Of a stretch of DNA of 24,211 nucleotides, positions 7,076 through 13,677 are shown in pieces (position 1 is the first letter of the stretch; every line of letters begins with the position of its first letter). The DNA is taken from contig CAYGVT010000054.1 in assembly GCA_964353355.1 (NCBI GenBank), positions 1 through 24,211 on the forward strand. Reading direction: 5' to 3'. Source of the stretch: CAYGVT01 sp964353355 (lineage in GTDB: Archaea > Thermoplasmatota > DTKX01 > GCA-020343715). Position numbers and translations under genes: made by a program. Under the pieces are notes generated by a model that was not told the origin of the DNA, made no database searches, and was given only the letters and a program-made list of their open reading frames with translations.

Positions 7076-8347
7076 TCAGCCTTTCGCCGTGCGGGCGATG
7101 AGCTCGTGCGCCGCCCTGGAAGCCCGCTCCACGACGTCCCGCTCCCCCGCGATGATGCCGCCATCCATGAGGACGGCGCCCGCGCAGACCGTCGCCACCA
7201 CGGCATGTCCCGCCCCGGCGTAGACGAGGTTCGACACCATGTCGTGGACGGGCTGCATGCCCAGGCGCGAGGGGTCCACGAGGGCGATGTCGGCCCCCTC
7301 CCCGACGGCGATGCGCCCGCCCGGGATGCCGAGCACCCGTGCCCCCCCGAGGGTCGCGGCCTCCAACACCTCTCGCGCGGGCGCGCGCGTGGGGTCTCCC
7401 GGGTACTTCTGCAGGAGCGCCGCGGCCTTCATCGTCTCGAACATGTCGAGCGAGTTGTTCGAGGCCGCGCCGTCGGTCCCGAGCGCGACCGGCGCGCCCG
7501 CGCGCGCGAGCTCGGTCCAGGGCATCACACCCGCCGTGCCCAGCTTCATGTTGGACACGGGATTATGGCATGCGGCGACGTGCCGGCGCCCCATGAGGGC
7601 GATGTCCTCGGGGGAGAGGTGGCAGCAGTGGGCAGCCATCACGCGCAGCTCGAGGACGCCCATCCTCTCGAGCAGCCCCACGGGGGACACGCCGTGGACC
7701 TTCCGGCAGTCCTCCACCTCCTTCGCGGTCTCGCTGAGGTGGGTGTGGACGAGCAATCCGTGCTCGGCCGCGAAGGCCCTGACCCAGTCCCAGCCCTGCT
7801 CCGACACCGTGTAGACCGCGTGGGGGCCCACGGAGGCCACGACGCGCCCGTCGCGGAGGGATGCGATGTGCCTGGTCGTCTCCTCGGTCGCCTTGATGTT
7901 GGCCTCGCGCCTGCTCTCGTTCCCGAGGTCGATGAAGCCCTCGGCGACGACGGCGCGCAAGCCCGAATCGTGGGCCGCGTCCGCCATCGTGGGCCCGAAG
8001 AAGTACATGTCCGCGTAGGCCGTCGTCCCCGTCCGGACCATCTCGAGGCAGGCGAGGCGGGTGCCCCAGTAGACGTCATCCTTGGTGAGCTGGGCTTCGG
8101 CGGGCCAGATGCGGGTGGCGAGCCAGTCCTGGAGCACCATGTCGTCGCCGTACCCGCGCAGGAGGGTCATCGCCGCGTGCGTGTGCGCGTTGACGAGCCC
8201 CGGGATGGCGACGCACCCCTTGCCCTCGATGGTACGGTCGGCATCGCGGACGGCGCCGAGCTCTACGATGCGGTCCCCCTCGATGTACACGTGCGTGGGC
8301 TCCCTCGAGCCGACGAGCAGGACGTCCCGTATGAGCAGGCTCGACAT
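7076..8347 (-). CDS. mtaD: 5-methylthioadenosine/S-adenosylhomocysteine (5'-deoxyadenosine) deaminase
   Basis: A 423-aa amidohydrolase of the MtaD/DadD family. Metal-binding HxH is at 55 and 57 in VNAHTHAAMTLLRG. Further ligands are in LVHTHLSETAKE, MAAHCCHLSPED and ALGTDGAASNNSLDMFE (the catalytic Asp). The signature IWPAEAQLTKDDVYWG is typical of this family as opposed to guanine or cytosine deaminases. The enzyme hydrolyses the 6-amino group of MTA, SAH or 5'-deoxyadenosine to give the inosine analogues; methanogen members are known to act on all three. It is the middle gene of a salvage operon: 41 nt after the phosphorylase-like gene and 36 nt before hpt. Start ATG 8347 is at the first conserved residues (MSSLLIRDVLLV); its upstream GGTAAG is a weak ribosome site. 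Length is normal. Confidence 0.92.
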   Translation of the reverse strand: MSSLLIRDVLLVGSREPTHVYIEGDRIVELGAVRDADRTIEGKGCVAIPGLVNAHTHAAMTLLRGYGDDMVLQDWLATRIWPAEAQLTKDDVYWGTRLACLEMVRTGTTAYADMYFFGPTMADAAHDSGLRAVVAEGFIDLGNESRREANIKATEETTRHIASLRDGRVVASVGPHAVYTVSEQGWDWVRAFAAEHGLLVHTHLSETAKEVEDCRKVHGVSPVGLLERMGVLELRVMAAHCCHLSPEDIALMGRRHVAACHNPVSNMKLGTAGVMPWTELARAGAPVALGTDGAASNNSLDMFETMKAAALLQKYPGDPTRAPAREVLEAATLGGARVLGIPGGRIAVGEGADIALVDPSRLGMQPVHDMVSNLVYAGAGHAVVATVCAGAVLMDGGIIAGERDVVERASRAAHELIARTAKG

Positions 8348-8388
8348 CTTACCACGACCCCCCTGCGCACATCATGATGGCCCCCTTG

Positions 8389-9126
8389 TCACAGCTTGGG
8401 CGCGGCCGCCCTCAGCACGCGCTCGATGCTCTCCCAGTTGCCCTTGGCGTTGCGCACGATGTCCTGGTAGTCCAGGCCCGCACCCCCGATGCCGTGCGCC
8501 AGGTTGTCGATGGAGCACACCCCTGCGACCTCCATGCCGCGCTCGAGGGCGAGCGTGGCCTCGGAGGCGAGGGTCATCCCGACCACGTCGCCCCAAGCCG
8601 AGATGGCGCGGACCTCGGCCTTGGTCTCGAGGCGCGGACCGCGTGACTGGACGTAGATGCCCCCGTCCACGACGGCCACGCCCTCCGCTGCCGCCGCTCT
8701 CCTCAGCACCTCGCGCATCGGCTCGGAGAGCGAGGGCGTGATGTGCACGATGCGGTCGTCGTGGAAGGTGGGAACGTCTTGGAGCGAGACGAAATCGGTA
8801 AGAAGCATGACCGCTGGCGGGCGCAGCTCGAGGCGCAGTGCGCCCACGGAGGCGACCAGTACAACCTTCCTCGCGCCCGCCGCGTGGAGCGCCTGGACGT
8901 TGGCACGGTGGTTGATGCGGTGGGGCGGGATGTCGTGACCGAGGCCGTGGCGGACGAGGACGGCGACCTCGGAACCGCCCCACGTACCGACCATCAGGGG
9001 CGAGGACGGGTCCCCGAACGGGGTCTCGACCTCGAGGCGCTCGAGCTCGAGCCCCCGGGCCCGCTCGACGAGGCTCGTGCCTCCGATGATGCCGAGCCTC
9101 CTGCGGTCGCACACGACATCCACCAC
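8389..9126 (-). CDS. MTAP/PNP-family phosphorylase, probably S-methyl-5'-thioinosine phosphorylase
   Basis: A 245-aa nucleoside phosphorylase. Near the N-terminus is the phosphate-binding GIIGGTSL. HDIPPHRINHRANVQALHAAG carries the family PHxxNxRAN motif, and GMTLASEATLALERG is the canonical GMTxxxExxLAxE motif. Adenine-specific MTAP usually has a TDYDxW-type segment near the base; here the matching stretch reads CSIDNLAHGIGG, with Asn, which looks closer to 6-oxopurine enzymes. With an MTA deaminase and hypoxanthine PRTase in the same operon, methylthioinosine is the likely substrate, giving hypoxanthine and methylthioribose-1-phosphate; this is inference. An open frame extends to 9303, but a TATA box centred about 26 nt upstream of GTG 9126 places the start there (leaderless). 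GTG 9123 is a near alternative. Confidence 0.85.
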   Translation of the reverse strand: MVDVVCDRRRLGIIGGTSLVERARGLELERLEVETPFGDPSSPLMVGTWGGSEVAVLVRHGLGHDIPPHRINHRANVQALHAAGARKVVLVASVGALRLELRPPAVMLLTDFVSLQDVPTFHDDRIVHITPSLSEPMREVLRRAAAAEGVAVVDGGIYVQSRGPRLETKAEVRAISAWGDVVGMTLASEATLALERGMEVAGVCSIDNLAHGIGGAGLDYQDIVRNAKGNWESIERVLRAAAPKL

Positions 9127-9147
9127 GCACGGCGATGGCGGTGGTGG

Positions 9148-9156
9148 ATAAAAAAG
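9148..9156 (-). promoter_or_regulatory. TATA box of the phosphorylase-mtaD-hpt operon
   Basis: The minus strand reads CTTTTTTATCC, centred about 26 nt upstream of GTG 9126. It is the only convincing promoter for the three genes and implies a leaderless operon mRNA. Confidence 0.7.
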
Positions 9157-9203
9157 GTTGTCTGGCAATCGGGGAGGGGCTGGCCTGTCGTGCGAGGTCG
9201 GTT

Positions 9204-9650
9204 TCACACCCAGCCGCGCTCCTTGTAGAGCGCGTAGCCCTTCTTGAGCGCGTCCTCGACCTGCTGCTCGAGCATCGGCGTGAGCTTTAGGATGTGGAAG
9301 CATGACTTGCCCCTGAGCGGGCCGAGCAGCTCGGGCCTGAACACCCTCCCCAGGTCAGGCTGCGCGTAGACGGGTTTGAAGTAGAACCCCACGTAGCTGC
9401 TCTGAACGACAATGCTCGCGAAGAAGGCCTCGTGCCTCTTCCTGCCGTCGATTGTGACGTCCCTGATGGACCACAGGTCGTACCGGCTGTCGAGGTCGAG
9501 CTTGTGCTCGAACGGGCCCTCGAACCTCTTGAGGACCCGATTCAGCCTCTTGAAGGTCGTGACGAGCTGCTTCTCCGTAGTGATGACATCACCACCTGGT
9601 CGAGTCGAAATGGGCCCGCCAGGAGGCCTACCGGTGAATGCCGATATCAG
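9204..9650 (-). CDS. Small conserved protein, about 130-150 aa, DUF1801-like; start codon unclear
   Basis: The conserved-looking part begins at about base 9590 (DVITTEKQLVTTFKRLNRVL) and runs to the stop at 9204. It has strands and helices with motifs such as VGFYFKPVY, GPLRGKSCFHI and KKGYALYKERGW. The CF motif and the C-terminal GY-x-x-Y-x-x-x-GW pattern recall DUF1801/YdhG-like proteins, a loose impression. There is no in-frame ATG or GTG anywhere near this N-terminus: the nearest in-frame candidates are CTG 9650 and TTG 9701, and TTG 9701 lies inside the TATA-like box. The listed 5' end is therefore a guess. Either a rare start codon is used or the sequence carries an indel. It lies between nop5 and the salvage operon. 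Confidence 0.6.
   Translation of the reverse strand: MISAFTGRPPGGPISTRPGGDVITTEKQLVTTFKRLNRVLKRFEGPFEHKLDLDSRYDLWSIRDVTIDGRKRHEAFFASIVVQSSYVGFYFKPVYAQPDLGRVFRPELLGPLRGKSCFHILKLTPMLEQQVEDALKKGYALYKERGWV
9580..9592. repeat. Perfect 13-nt palindrome at the 5' end of the small conserved gene
   Basis: GTGATGACATCAC has 6-bp arms around a central A. It overlaps the first conserved codons of the gene on the minus strand, downstream of its TATA-like box. It could be an operator or an mRNA hairpin seed; chance is not excluded. Confidence 0.4.
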
Positions 9651-9691
9651 AAGGGAACGTCCTAACCTCGGACGTATTCCATCACATGCCC

Positions 9692-9699
9692 GATATTTC
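9692..9699 (-). promoter_or_regulatory. TATA-like box upstream of the small conserved gene
   Basis: The minus strand reads GAAATATC. Transcription would start near 9670, leaving roughly 80 nt before the conserved coding region at 9590. It lies about 25 nt after the nop5 stop codon. Confidence 0.5.
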
Positions 9700-9720
9700 A
9701 AATGTGCCGCTGAACCTGGG

Positions 9721-10986
9721 TCAACGCCTGTCCCGGTCAGGCCGTCCCTTGGCCCGCCACACGCGCGCACCCTGCCTTGGCTCTTGTCCCCTACCCGGCG
9801 GTGGACCCGCCCGCACCCTGCCGCCCCCGTGCTGGTGCGACCGGGGGCCGTCGCGCCCGCCCCTGCCCTTCCTCTCCCTCCGCCGCCGCGCGTCGCGCTC
9901 GCGCGCCGCGTGCCTGTCACGCCATCCAGGTGGTGGTTCCTTATGCCTCGCACGCAGCTGCTGCGCCCGGCTGAGGAATGCGTCCCTGAGGTCGCGGCCG
10001 AGGTCGCCGTCGGGATGCGTGCCCGCCGCGTCCGCGCGCGCGGCGATGCAGGCCTTGCCCGCGAGCGCGCGGGCGACGCGACCCCTCAGCCAGGGTGGGG
10101 CCGAGTGCACCGATGGGTGCTGGAACAGCACCCCGTGCTTGGGGGCGGGCACCCGCTCGCTCAGGTGGAGGAAGAGCGCGCGTTCCGCGCCGAGCAGCTG
10201 CACGGTCGACGACGGGAGCCTGGACAGGCGGGCGAGCGACCCGGCCAGCGCGATGAGCCGCGCGCCCACGAGCGCGCCCGTGAACGCCGTGAGGTTCGGG
10301 GCGGCCCTCGCCATCTCGCCCTCGAGCACGGCGCGCATGTCCCCTGCCGCATGCCTCGCACGCACGACGTCGGCCGCGAGCTCCTTGAGCGCCTGCACCT
10401 CGGCGTCACTGAGGGACCTGCCTGGCTCTGTGCCTGGGTCGAGGCCGGGGCGGGCTGCGATGATGTCCTCCCTGCGGGGGTCGCCCTGCAGGAGCTCGAG
10501 CATCGCGGCCTCGTCGACGAGCGCGCCGAGCTCGGGGAAGTGGAACCCGTACCAGTACCGCAGCAGCTCCATCTGCTGCGTCGCCCGCCTCTCGAGCAGG
10601 TCCATGGCGCGCAGCAGCAGCATCACGGGCTGGTCGGGCGGCAGCGCCTCCCTCACTGCCTTTGCCGCGTGAGCCAGGCTCGCTTGCCGCAGCAGGTCCG
10701 GCCGGAGTCCCAGGGACGCGGGCGACGGGGGGACCGGTTGCATCGCGCCCTGCGCAACGAGCACCGACCCGGGCAGCGCCAGCTGCCTCGGCTCCGCGAC
10801 GAGCAGCTCCCCCTCGCCCACCGTCGCAAGCTCGGACTCCTCGTCCAGCAGGTGGCCGGAGCGGATGGCGTCGAGGCGCCGCGCGATGCCCTCGACCTCG
10901 CGCGGGAAGGGCCTCGATGCGAGCACGGCGCCCGCGCCGTCGAGGAGGAAGCAACCGTACCACGCGGTCACGAGGTGGCGGGGCAT
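9721..10986 (-). CDS. nop5: Nop5 (NOP56/58 family), C/D-box sRNP core protein
   Basis: A 421-aa protein. The N-terminal alpha/beta domain begins LVTAWYGCFLLDGAG. The coiled-coil region includes LLRAMDLLERRATQQMELLR, followed by YWYGFHFPEL. The C-terminal Nop domain carries LVGARLIALAGSLARLSRLP and STVQLLGAERALFLHL, then PKHGVLFQHPSVHSAP and ARALAGKACIAARADA, which are hallmark stretches of Nop domains. After about residue 330 the tail is rich in Arg, Lys and Gly, as in many archaeal and eukaryotic members. With L7Ae and fibrillarin it forms the RNP that 2'-O-methylates rRNA and tRNA. Fibrillarin (flpA) often sits next to nop5 in archaea, but no fibrillarin is found in this window. A TATA box 28 nt upstream makes ATG 10986 leaderless. 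Confidence 0.95.
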   Translation of the reverse strand: MPRHLVTAWYGCFLLDGAGAVLASRPFPREVEGIARRLDAIRSGHLLDEESELATVGEGELLVAEPRQLALPGSVLVAQGAMQPVPPSPASLGLRPDLLRQASLAHAAKAVREALPPDQPVMLLLRAMDLLERRATQQMELLRYWYGFHFPELGALVDEAAMLELLQGDPRREDIIAARPGLDPGTEPGRSLSDAEVQALKELAADVVRARHAAGDMRAVLEGEMARAAPNLTAFTGALVGARLIALAGSLARLSRLPSSTVQLLGAERALFLHLSERVPAPKHGVLFQHPSVHSAPPWLRGRVARALAGKACIAARADAAGTHPDGDLGRDLRDAFLSRAQQLRARHKEPPPGWRDRHAARERDARRRRERKGRGGRDGPRSHQHGGGRVRAGPPPGRGQEPRQGARVWRAKGRPDRDRR

Positions 10987-11008
10987 CGCCCGTGTACGTG
11001 CCGAGGCC

Positions 11009-11018
11009 CTTAAAAAGG
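11009..11018 (-). promoter_or_regulatory. TATA box, leaderless promoter of nop5
   Basis: The minus strand reads CCTTTTTAAG, centred about 28 nt upstream of ATG 10986. It also lies between nop5 and the end of the upstream membrane-protein gene at 11030. Confidence 0.7.
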
Positions 11019-11029
11019 CTTGGCGACCC

Positions 11030-11365
11030 TCAGGCGACGGAGGCCAGGAGCATCAGGAGCATCGAGAGCGCCGCGACCGCGAGCGTGAGCAGGGGGAACC
11101 GCCTCGGCATGTCCGTCTCGAGCGTGCGCACGCTGGGGAAGTGGAACACCGACCAGAAGGCGATGACGGCGAGCGAGCCCATCACAATCGCCTTGCCAAG
11201 GACGCCCCCGCCGAGCGCGCCCGCGAGGCACGCCGACCACACGCAGGCCGCGAGGAAGGCCTCCGCCTTGCGGTCGAGCGCCTGGACGGTGCGCAGCCCC
11301 AGTCCCGCGTAGAGCCCCGCGAGGAGGGCCGCGACCATCGCGCCCGCGACCGTGGCCGTGTCCAT
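11030..11365 (-). CDS. Small membrane protein with three to four TM helices, 111 aa
   Basis: Hydrophobic segments are at about residues 5-24 (TVAGAMVAALLAGLYAGLGL), 37-55 (FLAACVWSACLAGALGGGV), 58-74 (AIVMGSLAVIAFWSVFH) and 91-110 (LLTLAVAALSMLLMLLASVA). The loops are short, and one conserved-looking basic/acidic loop (RTVQALDRKAEA) lies on one face. No family is recognised. GGTGGG sits 3-5 nt before ATG 11365, and a TATA-like CCTTATTCC lies about 35 nt upstream. It precedes nop5, which has its own promoter, so co-transcription is not required. Confidence 0.7.
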   Translation of the reverse strand: MDTATVAGAMVAALLAGLYAGLGLRTVQALDRKAEAFLAACVWSACLAGALGGGVLGKAIVMGSLAVIAFWSVFHFPSVRTLETDMPRRFPLLTLAVAALSMLLMLLASVA

Positions 11366-11477
11366 GCGCCCACCGCGGCCACGAACGGGATGGGGGGGAA
11401 TAAGGATTGCCCTGACTGTATCGAATTCTTCCCGGCGTTGGACCTGGACATCGCCCTGATGCTCCGCTGGAGCCTGC

Positions 11478-12056
11478 CTACGACGCCGCCCCGCCGGGCG
11501 CCATGTGCAGCCTGTTGACCTCTAGCGCGACGCGCAGCGCGCGGTTGGCGTAGATGAGCGCCTGCACGATGTCCGCGCTCTCGAGCAGCGCCCGCGCGGT
11601 CGTGACGAGCTCCCACGCCGTCGTGAGGTTGACGCCGCGCGCCTCCATCAGGTGCAGCGTCTCCTCGAGCTGCTCGATGAGCCTCTCCGTGGTCTCGTAC
11701 CTGTCCAGGTAGGGCACGACGCCGGAGTCGAAGCCATAGCCCTGCGGCTCGGCCACTATCTCGGCGATCTCCTCTGCCGCCTGCTGTGACGCGTCGCCGT
11801 CCGCACAGCCCTTGGCCCCCTGGGCCCCAGGCGTGTCTATAGAGCCAAGCAGGTCGTCGACGTCGTCGAGGACGCCCGCGCAGTCGCGGTCACCGGGACT
11901 TTGCACGACGGTCGGGCCGAAGGGCCCCTGCTTGAGGACGCGAAGGGCCTGCGCGGGGACGGACCTGGGGCGCGCTACGCCCTCCTCGCCGCCCGGTCCG
12001 AACCGGGGCGGCCGTCCCACAGGGCCATCCATGGCCTGGGGGTCCGCACCCTTCAC
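11478..12056 (-). CDS. Uncharacterised protein with C-terminal helical (TPR-like) domain, 192 aa
   Basis: The N-terminal 95 residues look disordered (GRPPRFGPGGEEG and similar) and are of low complexity. The C-terminal part, about residues 115-180, is helical: TTERLIEQLEETLHLMEARG, then TTAWELVTTARALLESADIV and QALIYANRALRVALEVNRL. This pattern of amphipathic helix pairs, with the A-L-I-Y-A-N-R-A-L motif, resembles helical-hairpin or TPR-like modules common in archaeal signalling and scaffold proteins. Function is not recognised. GTG 12056 is the most upstream start; the internal ATG at MDGPVG is an alternative. A TATA box at 12108-12117 supports an independent transcript with a leader of about 30 nt. 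Confidence 0.65.
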   Translation of the reverse strand: MKGADPQAMDGPVGRPPRFGPGGEEGVARPRSVPAQALRVLKQGPFGPTVVQSPGDRDCAGVLDDVDDLLGSIDTPGAQGAKGCADGDASQQAAEEIAEIVAEPQGYGFDSGVVPYLDRYETTERLIEQLEETLHLMEARGVNLTTAWELVTTARALLESADIVQALIYANRALRVALEVNRLHMAPGGAAS

Positions 12057-12107
12057 CGCGCGTACCGTATCCCGTCCTCCTCAAAGGTACTAACCTTACG
12101 ACTACCT

Positions 12108-12117
12108 GTAAATATGG
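12108..12117 (-). promoter_or_regulatory. TATA box of the 192-aa helical protein gene
   Basis: The minus strand reads CATATTTACA. Its position predicts transcription start near 12086. GAGGAGGA lies in the leader at 12075-12082, about 18 nt before GTG 12056, too far for an ideal ribosome site. The rest of the gap from 12118 to 12271 shows no gene. Confidence 0.55.
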
Positions 12118-12271
12118 GTCCGAGCACCAGATAAAGGTACGGTCTCGCCTCTCAACCCTGATTATCATGGGATGGGCAGGAGTCGTGTGGCCCCAGGCGT
12201 GCCTGCTAGCCCTCTCAGGAGCCCTGGGCAGGCGCCATCACCGCCCCCACCTGGAGACCCAACCGCTCGGG

Positions 12272-12607
12272 TCAGGGGGCTGGTGGGGGCGTGTCCTGGG
12301 ACGCGCCCGTCGGGGCGGGCGGGGACGCGGCCGGGGGCGCGGGCGGGGCCATCGCCTGGGCCGCCGCCAGGGCCCTGCGGAGACGTGCGAGCTCGGATTC
12401 GTGGGCCAGCAGGACCGACAGCAGCAAGGGCACGACCGGGTCCAGGGCGGCCAGGTTGGAGCCCGCGGAGGCGTACTCCCTGGCGTGGTTGAGCATCGCG
12501 TCGAAGGTGGCGCGGTCGGCCGCGCGCAGCGCGCGGCGGAAGGGCCCCCACTCCTCGGCCACCAGCTGCTCCACGAGGAGCCGGTATGTCGGGGCCGTCC
12601 TTCCCAT
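12272..12607 (-). CDS. Small helical protein coupled to the RadA-like gene, 111 aa
   Basis: The first 80 residues are helical: YRLLVEQLVAEEWGPFRRAL, then RAADRATFDAMLNHAREYAS and AALDPVVPLLLSVLLAHESE. The HAREYASAGS segment followed by a D-P-x-x-P-x-L-L-S-x-L-L-x-H-E motif resembles a small archaeal family that I recall lying next to RadA-like genes. The last 30 residues are Pro/Ala-rich and disordered. Its ATG 12607 starts one base after the stop of the RadA-like gene (TGAGATG on the minus strand). GGTGG, a ribosome site inside the end of that gene, lies just upstream. This is strong evidence of translational coupling and a shared job, perhaps as a partner subunit. No catalytic motif is visible. 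Confidence 0.75.
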   Translation of the reverse strand: MGRTAPTYRLLVEQLVAEEWGPFRRALRAADRATFDAMLNHAREYASAGSNLAALDPVVPLLLSVLLAHESELARLRRALAAAQAMAPPAPPAASPPAPTGASQDTPPPAP

Positions 12608-12608
12608 C

Positions 12609-13499
12609 TCACCACCCCCCCTCGAGGCCGGACGGCCATCCGCCCCCGACGCCCCCGCCGCTCCCGCCACCCCCGCCGCCCTCGCCGCCCCTGCCGCCTC
12701 CACCGCCCCCCTGTGGGCCGTCCGGTCCCGCGCGGGCGAAGTCGTCGATCGTGAGCTGGCCCGGGGGGGCGGCCGCCAGCAGCGCGACGGCGCCATCCCG
12801 CCGGCGCAGCCGCAGCGTGCGCGCCGACCGTCGCTCGAGGGACACGCACTGGTCCACGCGCGCGTCGACGACGGCGGCGAACCGGTCGCCAGGCCGCGCG
12901 CGGTGCGCGCGCGAGTCGCCCAGGACCGCGATGAGGCCGCGGTCGGCCGCGAGGGACCGGACGCGGTCCATGGCGCGGCCCAGCAGCACGGCCGCCTGGT
13001 CGCGGCCCACGTTGTCGTCGTGGTAGAGCTCGTCCACGCTCAGGACGGCCAGCAGGCCCGGGGCGTGCTCGTCGACAGCCCGCGGCAGCGCCCCCTCGAC
13101 GATGGCGCTCATCTGGAAGGACGTGAACGCGCGCGCGACGTGCACGCGCGGCAGCACGTCCTCCGGCCGCGCGCCCAGGCGCCGGCAGGCGGCCGAGAGC
13201 CTGTAGGGGTCGGCCGCGTTGCCGCCGTCCACCACGATGGCGTCCTCGCCGAGCTCCAGCACGGCCGCGACGACGATGCGGGGCAGCAGCGAGGGTGCGT
13301 GCTCGAGCCCCCGCAGGAGCGCCACGCGACCCCCCATCAGGGGGCCCATGAACCGGTCCAGGGCCTCGACGCCCGTGAGCAGGCGGCGCCGTGGCCCGGC
13401 GGCGCTCGCGTGCCCGGCCTCGCCGACCGCGATGGTCGGGGGCCCGGCCACGTCCCCCACGGGACGGGGGAGCAGCCCGACATCTCCGTAGCTCTCCAT
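12609..13499 (-). CDS. RadA/Rad51-like recombinase paralogue with degenerate Walker A and Gly-rich tail, 296 aa
   Basis: A RecA-fold protein. TGVEALDRFMG (42-52) is the usual entry to the RadA core. The P-loop position reads GGRVALLRGLEHAPSLLPRI (57-75), which lacks the GKT/GKS that binds ATP phosphates. IVVDGGNAADPYRL (88-101), VARAFTSFQM (121-130) and LLAVLSVDELYHDD (149-162) correspond to core strands, the RadA-like R-A-F-x-x-x-Q-M motif and a Walker B-like strand. Residues 264-296 are almost all Gly. It probably binds DNA or a partner without normal ATP hydrolysis; this is inferred from the missing Lys. A TATA-like box at 13540-13547 and GGAGAGGG before ATG 13499 support this start; in-frame GTG 13523 is an alternative. 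It is coupled to the 111-aa gene downstream and divergent from gpmI. Confidence 0.75.
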   Translation of the reverse strand: MESYGDVGLLPRPVGDVAGPPTIAVGEAGHASAAGPRRRLLTGVEALDRFMGPLMGGRVALLRGLEHAPSLLPRIVVAAVLELGEDAIVVDGGNAADPYRLSAACRRLGARPEDVLPRVHVARAFTSFQMSAIVEGALPRAVDEHAPGLLAVLSVDELYHDDNVGRDQAAVLLGRAMDRVRSLAADRGLIAVLGDSRAHRARPGDRFAAVVDARVDQCVSLERRSARTLRLRRRDGAVALLAAAPPGQLTIDDFARAGPDGPQGGGGGGRGGEGGGGGGSGGGVGGGWPSGLEGGW

Positions 13500-13539
13500 C
13501 TTGACCCTCTCCAGGGAATCCACCCATGGGCGGCCGCCC

Positions 13540-13547
13540 CATATGAA
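13540..13547 (-). promoter_or_regulatory. TATA-like box of the RadA-like gene pair
   Basis: The minus strand reads TTCATATG, centred about 21 nt before GTG 13523 and 45 nt before ATG 13499. If transcription begins near 13517, ATG 13499 has a short leader with GGAGAGGG as ribosome site. Confidence 0.5.
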
Positions 13548-13677
13548 GGGGGACGGGGGGGTTGGGTGAAAGTGGCGTCCCGTGCCCCCACGCGAGGAGG
13601 TCCAGTGGGCCAGTCGGCAGGCGGCCAGTACGTGTCCACGGCGAAAAGCAGAAATGTGGCCAAGGCCTTCCACGGCC

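Noticed and set aside
9590..9680. Possible C/D-box guide RNA on the minus strand (GTGATGG and CTGA near nop5)
   Set aside because: The C-box is imperfect, and the spacing from the D'-like CTGA to the next C'-like box is about 50 nt, far from the usual few nt.
12118..12271. Possible plus-strand promoter and gene (GATTATCATGGG)
   Set aside because: The plus-strand frame that follows is Gly/Arg low complexity and antisense to the 111-aa gene; no domain supports it.
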